A stretch of 64,000 bases of DNA, taken from Pontederia crassipes (lineage: Eukaryota; Streptophyta; Magnoliopsida; Commelinales; Pontederiaceae). Where the stretch lies: assembly GCA_030549335.1 (NCBI GenBank), contig JAUKPH010000028.1:1798001-1862000 (forward strand). The letters are read 5' to 3'. Below are positions 1 to 11,987 of this stretch, piece by piece. The notes beneath the pieces are model-generated. The model did not search any database. It was not told the origin of the DNA and worked only from the letters and a program-made list of their open reading frames with translations. Within the stretch, counting starts at the first letter, position 1. Each line of letters opens with the position of its first letter. The position numbers and the translations under genes were made by a program.

Positions 1-1
1 C

Positions 2-2770
2 AGCATCATAGGGTCACAGATTGAAGAAGCTGCTGAAAAATTGATCAATTCCATAGTCGTCGACGACGACGACGCCGCCAAGTGTCGTGTTTTTGCAATC
101 ACCGGGATGGGTGGGATTGGCAAGACAACATTAGCCACTAAAGTTTATAATCACGACAAGATAAGCAGCCACTTCAAACAACAGAATGACGGGCAGGATA
201 GGAGGATAACTAGCCGCTACCATGGTGAGAAGATGACCTGCAAATTTCTGAAACGACGGGCGTGGTTACACGTCTCTAAGGACTATTCCGAAACAGAGTT
301 GCTAAAAGAGATTATTAGATGTCTAGGAGGAAGCGATGGAGGAGAAAAAAGCAAAGCAGAGCTTCATGCCAAATTGGCCTCGCTTCTTCCGGAAAGCTTA
401 TTTTTAGTGCTCGATGATATATGGAGCACGGATGTATGGTTTAAATTATTAAGAGGCCCCATGGAAAATAGAGCAAAAAAACTTAGGGTCTTGGTAACGA
501 CAAGGGATGAAAAGGTTGCGAAGGGTTTGAGGGCAAGCTGCATTCACCATGTCGAGGCAATGAACGTTGACACTTGTTGGGAGCTATTGCGCCATGAGGT
601 ATTCGACGAGGGAGAAAGAGATGATATTGATAGTTTCAAAGAAACTGGATATCAAATTCTTGAGAAATGCCATGGTCTTCCACTTGCAGTTAAGGCGATT
701 GCAGGTGTCTTAAGATGGAGAGACAAGAACGCGACAGAGTGGGAGAAAGTTCTAAGACGGAGCGAATACTGGTCTATGAGGGAAATACATGATGAAGTAC
801 CGAGCGTGTTGTATTTGAGCTACGAGGATCTATCGCCGGAGCTGAAACAGTGTTTTCTCTATTGTTCTTTGATATCTGCAGACGAAGAGATGAGTCGAGG
901 GGATCTTGTGACGTACTGGGTTGATGAAGGTTTTGTGAAGGTGAAAGAAGAAGATAGTCCACGACCTTGTTCGATGGAGGAAGTTGCTGAGGAGTGGTAC
1001 GGAGAACTCGTGTCCAGAAACCTACTACAACTACATTCTCCTGCGTTTGATGGCGGTTGGTGTACTATGCATGACCATTTTCGATCCCTTGGCCAATTCT
1101 TGATAGAAGGAGAAGCAGTTTGCATAAAGGAGAACCAGAGAGTCTGTACGAGCCCCTCGCTCAAGTTGCGTCGCTTGTTCATACTGCCAAATGGAGGAGA
1201 AACGCTGAAGATCCCTGACGGCATAGCAGAGCCGAAGCGTCTGAGGTCCCTCTTCCTTCTGAAAGGTCCTCCGATCAAATCAATTGGAGAGGACGTGATT
1301 GGGAAGCTCTGCAACCTACGAATCTTGATGCTAAGTGATTCGAAGATTGAAGGGCTCCCTCGTTCCATCAGCGACCTTTACCACTTGAGACACTTGGATG
1401 TGGACCGGACAAACATCAAAGAAATCCCGGGTTCCATCGAACGTCTTTCAAATCTCCAAACTTTGAGAGCTAGTGAGTGTCAGTTTCTGCATGAACTTCC
1501 TAAAACCATAACAAGTTTGCATAAACTACGAATTCTCTATGTTGTTGGTAGTCCATTAAGCCACGTACCCAAGGGAGTCGGGATGTTGAAGAATCTGTGC
1601 AGAATAGGAGGGCTAATCATCGGCCACGGTAATGATCAATCCGGCGAGCAGGAAGGGATGGAAGGTGGTTGTGACCTAGACGAGCTGCGCCACCTGTCCA
1701 ACCTCAGAAACTTGACTTTGCATTTCTTGCATAGGTCGAGTGGTGCAGATGCAGCCTCAGCACTTGTAGGCAAACCTTTTCTTCAGTGGTTGGGATTATC
1801 AGAAGGAGCAACAACTTTCGGCCATGGGCAAGTTCTGAGAGCTCAAAATATATACGACGACCTCACTCCACCACCCAGCATCAGGGGACTTCGTGTTGAT
1901 GGCTTTTTCGGTACGGATTTTCCACGATGGATGATGGCACCTGCCTTAGGAGATTCTTTCCCCAACCTGACATTTTTGGCACTCATAGATGCTAAATCAT
2001 GCAAAGAACTTCCTCCTGGCTTAAGCCGATTGCCACAGTTGAAGTACCTTCGTATCGAAGGGGCCAATGCTCTCACTAGGATAATCGGAGCTCGATTCTT
2101 CGCCGGGGACTCGAGAGCCGTGGCATTTCCGAATCTCGAGCATTTGATGTTGGTCAAAATGACAAACTGGGAAGAGTGGTCGTCGCTGCCACTTGATCAG
2201 GTGTCCGGCGTTGGATCAGGCAACAAGATGCGGCTGCTTCCCAATTTGCGCCGGCTGATTCTCGAGGACTGCCCGAAGCTGAAAGCCCTTCCGGAGTGCT
2301 TGTCTCTGGCCACCAACTTACAAAACCTTTCCATCATAAGAGCTCTTGAGTTGAGAAGAATCGACAATCTCCCCATGCTGTCCGACGGCCTGTCCATAGA
2401 AGGATGCGAAAGATTGGAGAGGCTGTCGAACCTTCCTTCGCTGAGGCACCTGGTGGTACAAGGTTGCTCGACATTGGAGCTGGTGGATAATGTTGATGCG
2501 CTCGAGGCAGGGACCATTTACACTCGTGCGGAGCGCCTTCCGCAGTGGTTGCCATCGTTGGTCCTGCGACCTACAGCTCGTTTCAAAGAGCTTTACATGG
2601 AGTGTCCTCTGAAACTTCTCAAAGACTGCCTGAGGGACGGTCCCAATTGGCACGTCATCCAGCAGATTCAAGATGTTTGCATTCGAGCGTCGGGTGGTGA
2701 GGGCGTGTACATGCGCTACACCAAGGCGCCACGGCACTCTTATCAGACGAATATAAATAGCTACTGCTAG
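2..2770 (+). CDS. CC-NBS-LRR (CNL) disease-resistance protein, 5' end outside the window
   Basis: This is an intracellular immune receptor that acts as an ATP-dependent switch. The frame is open from base 2, so the N-terminal coiled-coil lies upstream; the first methionine-like codon at 41 (TTG) is not the true start. Numbering from base 41, the NB-ARC motifs appear in order: P-loop GMGGIGKTT (22-30), RNBS-A RAWLHVS (73-79), kinase-2 LVLDDIW (122-128; the final W is typical of the CC class), RNBS-B LVTTRDEK, CHGLPLA (210-216), RNBS-D LKQCFLYCS (268-276) and MHD (343-345). About 450 residues of leucine-rich repeats follow. All switch motifs look intact. An odd in-frame insertion of about 24 residues lies between the P-loop helix and RNBS-A (about 46-70). 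No intron is seen. The stop is at 2768-2770 and runs into a GATA repeat. Class assignment is firm; the pathogen specificity cannot be told. Confidence 0.93.
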   Translation, partial: SIIGSQIEEAAEKLINSIVVDDDDAAKCRVFAITGMGGIGKTTLATKVYNHDKISSHFKQQNDGQDRRITSRYHGEKMTCKFLKRRAWLHVSKDYSETELLKEIIRCLGGSDGGEKSKAELHAKLASLLPESLFLVLDDIWSTDVWFKLLRGPMENRAKKLRVLVTTRDEKVAKGLRASCIHHVEAMNVDTCWELLRHEVFDEGERDDIDSFKETGYQILEKCHGLPLAVKAIAGVLRWRDKNATEWEKVLRRSEYWSMREIHDEVPSVLYLSYEDLSPELKQCFLYCSLISADEEMSRGDLVTYWVDEGFVKVKEEDSPRPCSMEEVAEEWYGELVSRNLLQLHSPAFDGGWCTMHDHFRSLGQFLIEGEAVCIKENQRVCTSPSLKLRRLFILPNGGETLKIPDGIAEPKRLRSLFLLKGPPIKSIGEDVIGKLCNLRILMLSDSKIEGLPRSISDLYHLRHLDVDRTNIKEIPGSIERLSNLQTLRASECQFLHELPKTITSLHKLRILYVVGSPLSHVPKGVGMLKNLCRIGGLIIGHGNDQSGEQEGMEGGCDLDELRHLSNLRNLTLHFLHRSSGADAASALVGKPFLQWLGLSEGATTFGHGQVLRAQNIYDDLTPPPSIRGLRVDGFFGTDFPRWMMAPALGDSFPNLTFLALIDAKSCKELPPGLSRLPQLKYLRIEGANALTRIIGARFFAGDSRAVAFPNLEHLMLVKMTNWEEWSSLPLDQVSGVGSGNKMRLLPNLRRLILEDCPKLKALPECLSLATNLQNLSIIRALELRRIDNLPMLSDGLSIEGCERLERLSNLPSLRHLVVQGCSTLELVDNVDALEAGTIYTRAERLPQWLPSLVLRPTARFKELYMECPLKLLKDCLRDGPNWHVIQQIQDVCIRASGGEGVYMRYTKAPRHSYQTNINSYC

Positions 2771-2788
2771 ATAGATAGATAGATAGCT
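2767..2788. repeat. (GATA)n microsatellite at the NLR stop codon
   Basis: Five tandem TAGA units begin in the stop codon of the NLR gene and extend into its 3' flank, so slippage here could in principle alter the stop context. Confidence 0.85.
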
Positions 2789-3774
2789 AACTTGTACCAA
2801 CTGATTGCTTCTTATAGATTAATGTGTCTGTTCTTTCTCCTCTACCACAATCTCCTTTCTCTTGTTATATATAATCCTGCACTGCAGGGTATCCGACAAG
2901 CAAAGCAAGAAGGCAATTAAGCAAGCAAGGCTAGCATTATTTTCGTAACCGGGAGAGAGCACTTTTGCTCAATTCAACCAGATCATATCATCTCTCGATG
3001 GATGGTCACCGCTGATCCCCTCCCCTCCCCTCACCTCCACTCCGAGTGCTATAAATTCATTTAATTGTTGGAGATCGAATGCGGCTCCAGTGATCTAGGG
3101 ACTGCATGTCGTCAAGAAGGATAATTAACACGCGGATTAATTAGTTAGGGACATTGTTGTTTCATTGCTGCCCATTTTACTTTGTCTTTCTCAATTTGAA
3201 GTTTGAACAATATTATGCATAATCTCTGTGTCAAAACACTTTGCCTCTATACGTTTTTGGATGTCAATTTTCATTATTACGTATAGTGCACTGTTCGTTT
3301 AACATATATAAAATAATAGAATGGCAAATTTTGAGAGGGATGGTGAACTAATCTATTTTTTGTCCTATCATCCTAAAATTCTAATGAATCTCATATTAAA
3401 GATAAAATTTTCCTACTTCAAGTGTCCAAGATGGACTAATTAAAATTTTCATCAGTACGACGGCGCACTCAACAGTTACATTATACAGAGCATGATGGAC
3501 GTAATTATCTTATCTCAATATTTAACAATTCCTCTAGAGCTTGTTTTTTCTCGACTATTGTAATCGTTTATTGATTAATAAAATGATAAAAAAAATCATA
3601 AAAGCCCCAACTTAATGATGGATCCTTGGATTAAACTTTAATTAATCTCCCTTTTAATTATAAAATGACATTTGTAATTAATGTTATCATCATCGCTTTA
3701 CATGATAATAAAATCATTTCGTATCGTTGCGTCCACTGAAACTAATTAATTGACTTTCAACTAGTAAGTAACTA
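2789..3774. other. Spacer between NLR and AMT genes (convergent)
   Basis: Both flanking genes end here, the NLR on + and the transporter on -. The stretch is AT-rich and should hold both 3' UTRs. I see no further gene or clear transposon in it. Confidence 0.6.
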
Positions 3775-6700
3775 TTAAACGTTTTGAGTGACGCCGGTGG
3801 CCGCCTTGTTGTGCTGCGTGTCGTCGGAGTAGTACAAGCCGTGCCTGGTGGAGTCGTACTTCTCGCCGTCGCCCCAGAGCGCGTATGCCTCCTCGCCGTG
3901 CACGGCGTCGTCGCCGATGGTGAGCTGCTCCTCCGACATGCGCAGCGGCATCACGACCTTGATGACGAGGCACACGATGGTGGTGGCCACGATGTTCCAC
4001 CCGATGATGAACAGGGCGCCGACGATCTGCTTGCCGAACTGGACGCCGCCGTCGCCGCCGTAGAAGCCGCCCCGGGAGTTCGTGACGGGGAGGAAGAGGG
4101 CGCAGAGGGTGGGCTCGGCGAAGAGGCCGGTGGTGGCGCCGCCGAGGAAGCCTGCGACGGCGTGGGTGTGGAAGACGCCGAGGGTGTCGTCCACCTGCTG
4201 GAGGATGCGGGAGCGCTTGTGGACGACCATCATGGTGAACCAGGGGATGCTGCCAGACAGGATCCCCATCACAATGGCAGCCCAACCCTGCACCAGGCCT
4301 GCACATGCAGCAATCATCATAAAATATATTTACTTTTAATTGTACATTTGTCCTTTTATCCTTATCAAATTGTATACATTTAATTTTAAAAATTAATGGG
4401 AAAAACAATAATAAATGGGATCCACGCCCTAACCTCATCTTTGTTAGCGTCCCATTTGATTCTCTTCGTTTTTAAAACTAAATATACGGAATTTAATATT
4501 GGTAAAAGGTAAATGTATAATAAAAAATAAACATTTTTTTTAGGTATTTGGTGCTAAGTGAAGAGGGAAGATAAGAGGATAATAATAAAATTTAAAATCT
4601 AAAGTGAAAATGTAGCATCATTTAGCAGTGAAAAATGAAATTAATATTTATAACTTATTGAAATGATTAGGGACGGAACTAGCGTATAGTTAGGGGGGGC
4701 CATGGCTCCCCTAACTTTTTATAATATTACTTATATAATATTATATACATATACAAAATATATGGTAAGCCCCTCCTAATTTTGTGAACTTGACACAATT
4801 AAACTCCTCTTAACTTTCTTAAACATTATATACAATAATATATATATTATTTATATAGAAAATATATGGTAAGGTCTCCTAATTTTGTGACCTTGACATA
4901 ATTATAATATATCGTTATATTAATGAGAGAAATATGTGTGTATTTATAACATATTATAGTATAATATGTGTATTTATAAAAAATATAATATATGTACTAA
5001 TAATTTTGACTCCTTTATATAAAAAATCTAATTAATTAATTGTCATAAAAAAGTTATTTCCATATATCTTCCTTTAACATGATAAATGTAAAAAAGAAAA
5101 ATGCATGATGAATAAAAAAATATTTTAATCTAAATAAAATAATAATTTTAATTATAAAGTATTATTATTATTTTCTAATTTAATTTAAAAAATTAATATA
5201 TATATATATGCATTTTATAGTGTCAACCTTTTGGCCCTCCTAAAATTTCATCTTGGTTCCGTCCCTGGAAATCATGTCAGTCCAAAAAGTGTTGGCTTAG
5301 ATTGAGACATACTATGGGGCTGTTTGGCTAAGCTTATAAGCCACTTATAAGTTAGTTTAAAAAAATCTCAGCGTTTGATAACTTAACATTTTGACTGATA
5401 AGAAGATATCAAATCTACTTATAAATAAAATAAATAAATAAGGAGAGGAGTGCTTATTTTCTTTTTAAAAAATAAGTCAGTTAGTTGTCTCACAACTAAC
5501 TAATTGTTATTAATATAAGTAGTTTTATTCAAACGTGTAACTACCTATTTTTAAAAATAAGTTTCAGTCAATAAAATACTTATCAGCACTTCAAATTATC
5601 AGTTATTTTATATCAGCTAAGTCAAACGGGCCTATCCTCCTAATTTTTAGCCTAAAAATCAACCTAACCTCTCCCAATGACTTTAATGGTAATTTTATCA
5701 ACTTTTAAAGGGAATTTATTAATGTGAGTATTAAGAGGAAAATTAGATAGATGTTTTAGGAGGATTTAGAATTTTTCCATTAGATATATTACCTGTCTGA
5801 TCGTGCTCGTGCATCCATTTGCCAGCTGACGTCAGTCAACGTATACATATGCACGTGTACACAGCGCTTGGGATTGAAACTTGAATCTTTAATTAATGTA
5901 AGAAGACGACTCCAAGTCAAGCTAACTAATACTGTGTAACCTGAGCAAATTTAATGGCGGCCACAAAGTGACCAACCCATATTATTAGCGTGAATTGTGG
6001 AAAAGGTTCGACACAAATTAAATTTTTTTTTCCCACATTTTTCTCTTTCTTTCCGGACGCCAAAAACGACCAAAGGGGTGGTGGTGGACATTTCGAACGT
6101 TGAATTACACTTCACATAGGAAAGTAAAACAAGTGGTTGTCATGATCTTGTAGCTAGTGGTTCATCTTTTTCATGCTTTTTAATTTTACTAAATATGTGA
6201 TAAATCCTATGTTTATAATTTGCGGGTCGTCTTTAATTTAATGGCATTTATTTAATTTAATGGTACCCACAATATATCCGGTGAAATTAAAAGAGTCCAC
6301 AAGGAAGCGTATAATTACAATTAAATGAAAAATCTGAGAAGTCACATGAAAAAGTCATGAAATTCCCCGTCAATCCTTCCGGCCGTAGAATGCAAGTTCT
6401 AGAAATTCGACTTCTTTATAACGAATATATTAAATGCATCTTTTCTTTTATTTTGGTGGAAAAAAAAACAGGAAAAAAAAATAACGTTCTCATGTCCTTT
6501 ATTTGAGAAATTAATTTCTTACTAAATAAAAAAGCTCTGGAATATTAGGGACGAGCGTAATTAAATTTGATTCAGGAATGCAGTAGTCACAATAATCTTG
6601 ACTCGATTTTTATTAAATAAGATTATATTAATCGACATCGAGACAAGTACTTCACCATTTGAACAGAAAGTAGATTGGAATATCCAAATTTGAACAAAAA

Positions 6701-8656
6701 GTTTGATCCTTACAAATCGTTTGTTTTTAATTTTTTTATAATTAATTTTTTTATAAAAATTCATTTTACACAAATAACTATATGTAATAATCTTGATTTT
6801 TCAGTTGCATATTAATTGTACAAAAGTTGATTAACCTCGTATATATATATATATTCATATTCAAAGTATAATTAATTTCTATGCAATAATTTTCATACAT
6901 GTATAACTTATATTATCAAATATAATAAGATAACATTGTCCTAATCAAATAATTTAATGCATGATAGACATGAGTGTTAGATTTTCATATCCTACCATAA
7001 TACTAGATTTTGACCGAGTTAACAGAATATCTTATATACTAATGGGACCTTAACCCAAACTACACGGAGTTAATTGGACGATAGACACCCCACGGACGAA
7101 CCTACGTACAAGACATTAAAATTTAATGGGACCTTAAAACGATAGACACCCCACGGACCTTAGAATTAAACTTTAATCCAATATTTTTAAATATTTGCAT
7201 TATAACATTAAAACGATAACTTCCATATTTTTTTTTCAAACTTGTACCCCCACCTCACTCCACAGCCAAATTTTAATCCTTAGCCATCCCAAAGAAATAT
7301 GCATGAAATAAGTTATGTCACTGCTACAAGTTATATTTATTTACTTTTGAAGCAAATAAATATCAATAATAGAAATGTCTATAGAATGCATTTTAGAAAT
7401 TATTGTTATAGAAACAATCCATCCAATTAACTACCATCAGAATAAACAATATGTAGAAGTAGAACAGACCATAATATGAAATTAGCTTATATTATTTCGT
7501 TACAGTCAAATGGAATGACTGAAGTATAATTTTATTTTTTTAAAAAAAATTAATCTAATGAATTTTACACATATTTTTTAAAATATTATTTTCATAAAAT
7601 CAGGGTCTCGATTTGGAGAAAAATCAGATCATTTTTTTAATAACTTTATAATAGTGATATATTTGTGTTTATCATAGTACTAGTGTACGTATAGTGAGTG
7701 AGTTAGGTACAGAGAGATCATGTACCTGCACCAGGCGTGATGCAGACGAGGCCTGTGATCATGCCCTGGACGGCCCCGATCACGGAGGGCTTCTTGAAGA
7801 AGATGACGTCGAGGCAGGTCCACACGAGGAGGCTGGTGGCGGCGCAGATGTTGGTGTTCAGGACGGCCATGGAGGAGTCGATGTTGGCCGAGTAGGGGTC
7901 GCCGCCGTTGAACCCCGCCCACCCCATCCACAGCAGCCCCGCCCCCGTCAGCGTCAGCAGCACGTTGTTCGGCGGGAACCGCTCCCTGTCCTTTGTCGAC
8001 CTCGGCCCGACCCAGTACGCCGCCGTGAACCCCGCGATGCCCGACGACAGGTGGATCACGTACCCGCCGGAGTAGTCGATCACGCCCCAGTGGAAGAGGA
8101 AGCCGCCGCCCCACACAGAGAACGCCCCCACCGTGTAGGAGAAGGTGAGCCACAGGGGCACGAACAGCATCCACGCCTTGATGTTCATGCGCCCCAGGAG
8201 GGAGCCGGCGAGCAGGATCAGGGTGATGGCCGCGAAGACGCACTGGAAGTAGACCATGGTGGCCATGGGGTAGAAGGGCGTCGCCATGGCCGTCTCCACA
8301 TCGCCGTTGCTGTAGTACTGCGTGGTCTCCGGCAGTTCGGCCGGCTTGATCAGGAACTTCTGCCCCAGCGCCGGCTTGGCCTTGCCCCAGAAGGGCAGGA
8401 GCTTGTCGCCGAAGGACATGTTGTAGGCCCACGTCACCCAGCATATCCACACGGCCGCGAACGCGTACAGCGCCATGAACGCCGAGTTCACCGCCCACTT
8501 CTTCTTGACGATGCTGCCGTAGAGGATGACGAGGCCCGGCACGCTCTGCAGCCCCACGAGCGTCGCCGAGACCATCTGCCACGCGTTGTCGCCCTTGTTC
8601 AGCCATTCCGGCGACGCCGCCGAGACGTTATACGCGTATCCGATCCCGGACGACAT
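3775..8656 (-). CDS. AMT2: AMT2-type ammonium transporter, two exons
   Basis: A plasma-membrane ammonium transporter of the AMT/MEP/Rh family, AMT2 subclade. Exon 1 is 8656-7726 and exon 2 is 4298-3775. The donor reads CAG|GTACAT and the acceptor TGCAG|GC, and the junction rebuilds [10 protein letters not shown] in frame. The product is 484 residues, the usual length, with about 11 membrane segments. The family signature DYSGGYVIH is at 194-202, and the twin-histidine pair that lines the pore is present (His202, and the second His of FHTHAVAG at about 356). The C-terminal tail [17 protein letters not shown] is typical of AMT2. I chose the ATG at 8654-8656 because the protein then starts [11 protein letters not shown] like its relatives; an in-frame ATG at 8692 would add 12 residues. 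The exons are GC-rich and the 3,427-bp intron AT-rich. A polypyrimidine tract upstream reads as GA repeats on the coding strand. Confidence 0.95.
4668..5267. mobile_element. hAT-like non-autonomous DNA transposon in AMT intron
   Basis: The ends are near-perfect inverted repeats: TAGGGACGGAAC on the left and CAGGGACGGAAC read from the right. They are flanked by 8-bp direct repeats GAAATGAT (4660-4667) and GAAATCAT (5268-5275) that differ at one base. Eight-bp target duplications and TAGGG/CAGGG termini are hAT features. The 600-bp interior is AT-rich with no coding frame, so it is non-autonomous. Confidence 0.72.
5316..5632. mobile_element. MITE with GGGCTGTTTGGC-type ends in AMT intron
   Basis: A 317-bp element. 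The left end GGGGCTGTTTGGCTAAGCTT mirrors the right end, which read in reverse is GGCCCGTTTGACTTAGCT. It has an AT-rich hairpin interior and TAT on both sides as a possible 3-bp target duplication. The ends resemble Tourist- or hAT-type MITEs; the superfamily is uncertain. Confidence 0.65.
7041..7158. repeat. Short imperfect tandem duplication in AMT intron
   Basis: The words AATGGGACCTTAA and ACGATAGACACCCCACGGAC occur twice in the same order (7041-7097 and 7124-7158), with the second unit more compact. No function is evident. Confidence 0.6.
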
Positions 8657-8729
8657 GTCGTATATGTGTATAGTAGGCCTCGCTCGCTGCAACCCTCTGA
8701 GCGGCGGAAGAGAAGGGAATCACTAACGC

Positions 8730-8738
8730 TTCCTCAGT

Positions 8739-8771
<33 letters not shown>

Positions 8772-8780
8772 CCTCACAGG
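8730..8780. repeat. (CT)n tract upstream of AMT2 start
   Basis: About 50 bp of CT dinucleotides lie 75-125 bp upstream of the transporter start codon, reading as GAGA on its coding strand. Such tracts are frequent in plant 5' UTRs and core promoters; the role here is inferred. Confidence 0.75.
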
Positions 8781-8929
8781 AAGGAACTAAAGAGAAGGAG
8801 CTTGTGGTGTATTCATACTTGGGAGATTCCCCAATCGAGCGGTATCTTCTTGTGATGACTTTGATGTTGAGTCAGATTCCGGTGGAAGACTTAATTATCA
8901 TCGGTCAAACCATGATAATATGATTCGAT

Positions 8930-9495
8930 TGGTTTTTAAGTTTCACCCATCATATGAAGTTGGTTCAATTGGTACCGGGATTCAACTGAGGGTACATAGA
9001 TATAATAATAAAATAATCAAAAGAGGTATTGAAATAGTAATGAAATCAGCCTCTCCTAGAATATATGGAAGGCTAAGCCATAAAAAAAATGATAATTGTT
9101 TGAAAAATAATAATGAATCTTATAATATATATATATATAGGCATTTAGTACGAGGCATTTTTTTTAATATCCACTAAACTTCTTTTCTTGTGTTGTCCTA
9201 AAGGAAACTTATTGTTCTGAATGGCAGACCGTGGATCCATATGGAGCAAATACGCATTGGTTATCACCAGTGTATTAAAATATAAATTAACTTTAATTTA
9301 ATTTAATTTAATTTTATATAGGAAAAAAATGCGTGTGACAAGTTCGAATTAAGTTTCAAAGGGCACAATTGTGCTTTCGCTAGTTTTATGGTTCTTTGCA
9401 TTATGTTCTCGTGCATAAAATACATTTTTTCCATTGGGGTTCCTTGAAAAAGGTTCACACTTCACAATTGCGCACTAATCAAAATTTGACAAAAC
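8930..9495. other. AT-rich intergenic DNA upstream of AMT2
   Basis: No gene-like frame or clear repeat is seen. It may contain distal promoter sequence of the transporter. Confidence 0.5.
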
Positions 9496-9511
9496 AATAC
9501 TTTTTCCTAAA

Positions 9512-10256
9512 ATAGAATATATGGAGAAATACGTTAGAGTCAAAGGATTTTCGTTTAAGTAGAAATAAAACAGAATATATGCAAAGCAATTTCACAAATA
9601 AACAACTTAAAGACGATTTGAAAGTTAAGCTAGGAGAGGATATAATTCTTTAAGTGACAAAGTTTAAATATTTAGGATCAATTGTAAGGCAAGATGGTGA
9701 GATTGATGACGATGTTAATCATAGAATTCAAGCTGGTTAGTGTAAGTGGAGGAAAGCCACTGGAGTTCTTTGTGATAGAAAAGTATTCAATAAAGTCAAA
9801 AAAAATTCTATCGTACTGCTATAAGACCAACAACGTTATATGGTAGTGAATGTTGAGTTATGAAGGGACAACAAGAACGTAAAGTGAGGGTAGCCAAAAT
9901 GAGGATGTTGAAATGGATGTGTGATCATACAAGATTAGATAAGATTAGGAATGACCATATACGTGAACGAGTCGGAGTGGCTCATATTAGTGAGAAAATG
10001 GTAGAGAATCATTTGAGATGGTTTGATCATGTTTAGAGAAGACCATTAGATGCGCCAGTAAAAAGAGTAGATCAAATAATCTGAAGTTCGATTAAAAGAG
10101 GAAGAGGGAGGCCAAGACGGACACTTGGCGAACTAATAGAGCAAGATCTATTGGTGAATAATATACCGAAAAGTTTGGTTACTAATAGAGCGGAATGACG
10201 TCGTATGATCCATGTAGCCGACCCCACTTAGTGAGATAAGACTTTGTTGTTGTTGT
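9512..10256 (+). mobile_element. 5'-truncated RTE-clade LINE with perfect target duplication
   Basis: The body translates, across several frameshifts and stops, into the C-terminal part of an RTE reverse-transcriptase protein (FKYLGSIVRQDGEIDDDV, then LYGSECW, MRMLKWMC, HLRWFDHV, RGRGRPRRT). It ends in the plant RTE 3' tail (GTAGCCGACCCCAC, then TTGTTGTTG). A 16-bp direct repeat AATACTTTTTCCTAAA flanks it exactly (9496-9511 and 10257-10272), which fixes both ends. Only about 745 bp were inserted, so it was truncated at birth. Confidence 0.88.
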
Positions 10257-10272
10257 AATACTTTTTCCTAAA

Positions 10273-11987
10273 TGATATTAATGGCCATTTAGTGATTAAT
10301 TCTTTGTGATATATGAACCTAGCTTTCATATATCCCACATGTTCTTGACTCTCAAAAGATAGCAGTTTGGATATCCAGGGATATTCGATCATTTTCCATT
10401 TTTCTTTTTTCTTAGGTTTAGTCCATAATGACATCTACATCTCTCAAGGCCGTCGTATTACGCTTTTATTATAAGGAAATGACTTATGCACATTAATAAA
10501 GCTCCATTTATTATTATGACTATTCTCCACTTCCCCCATCTCTCCATAAATGAAAAATAAAATAAAAGAGGATATACATCCTTTTTTGTGTGTTCTATGA
10601 ATCACACAATCGACGGCAAATCAAAATTGTAATCTTGCGGGCTTTTCTACATTATTTACTGGCTACTTTATGGTCACAGTACAATTTCTCGAGGCCTTAT
10701 GGCCTCATATTCTTCTATTCTGGATAGAGAGAAAGTTCACGAAAGAGTGCTGATCAAACTTATGACAACATGCACCAAGAAAAATCACGGGGATAATTAA
10801 TAATAATATTAGTAGTACTTTATGACTAGATTTTAAAGTTTGTGATCCTTTTAAATTTATAATAATAATACTTGCAGCCAACTATAAACTTGCCATGTCA
10901 GAGCTTGCATGAACTTAAACAGTAGAATTCTTTCTTCCATCTGAGTATTGGCCAAGCCATCAGTTTTCCACCATGGAAGTCCTCTCATAAGACGTGGAAG
11001 TTCTACCGACTGTTAGGTTTATACTAATTAGATTAGATGCTTCAGAGTGGACTTACCATGTCAACTCCATTTATTACACATAATAAAGACTTCGAACGAC
11101 TTGGATCATACTTCACCCAACTGAGATAAGAATTCTATGTAGTTCAAGTGTTTTGGAATTTGGAGCAAGAATCCAAAACTTTTTCTTGTTTCTTTTTTTT
11201 TTCTCTCATAAAGATCCAAAAACCACTAATAAATGAGCAGAATTTGAGGTTGAAACAAATGTGAACAAAAAGTTGGCGCCCAGATTCTCAGATGGCAAGA
11301 CATTTATTCGCTGTTATGTTTGAACAATATGCTTGTTGATTCCTTGTTCACATGGGGAAATAAAGATGGCAACCTTAAAAGCTACACTTAAGGTCTACAA
11401 GTATAATAAGGTCACTGTCCTCTTTCTTCTTAGAAGATTAGGAAGTAGTGATTTGGATGTGCCCTACATTTTCTTCAACCAAATTACATCCTCTCGAAGC
11501 AAAACCAAACAAACGTCATTCATGAAATTGGCATTTTGCAAAATTGCAATGGGACATCAGACAAGTCGCAAGAGTTCATGAATGAGAAGCAAATGTGCAG
11601 TGTGGATTACAGAGCTCATTTGACCTAAATTTGGCTTAGAGGGCCGTGTAAAAACAAAGGGGTCCCTGGTATCAAGGTATTCGGTCAATAATCTTTGTAT
11701 TGCTTGAGATCTCTTAGAAAATATATGCCACAAAATGCGTGTGGAAATTTTGCTCGGAGCTGGGTAAAAGCTAGGTAGCTGTTTGTGGACTGATAAAAGC
11801 CATGTAGCTGTACTCTCGCCATTTACAATTACCTTACCTGGCAGCTGGTGTGAGAATTAGTTTAAAGTCGCAGAACAAGGAGATAATCAACTCATTAACG
11901 TGTACCCATCATTGAAAACAAAGAAACAGAATATGTCTAAGAAAGTTTGCTTGAAGGTTCCAATTCAAAAAAAAGACACTTGAACTC
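10273..11987. other. Gene-poor AT-rich spacer
   Basis: Open frames here are short and carry no recognisable motif. No transposon ends or RNA gene could be supported. Confidence 0.5.

Noticed and set aside
3784-4383. 199-codon plus-strand open frame
   Set aside because: Shadow of AMT2 exon 2 on the opposite strand, low-complexity Val/Glu/Gly composition.
7694-8923. 409-codon plus-strand open frame
   Set aside because: It is the complement of AMT2 exon 1; GC-rich codons on one strand produce open frames on the other. No motif on +.
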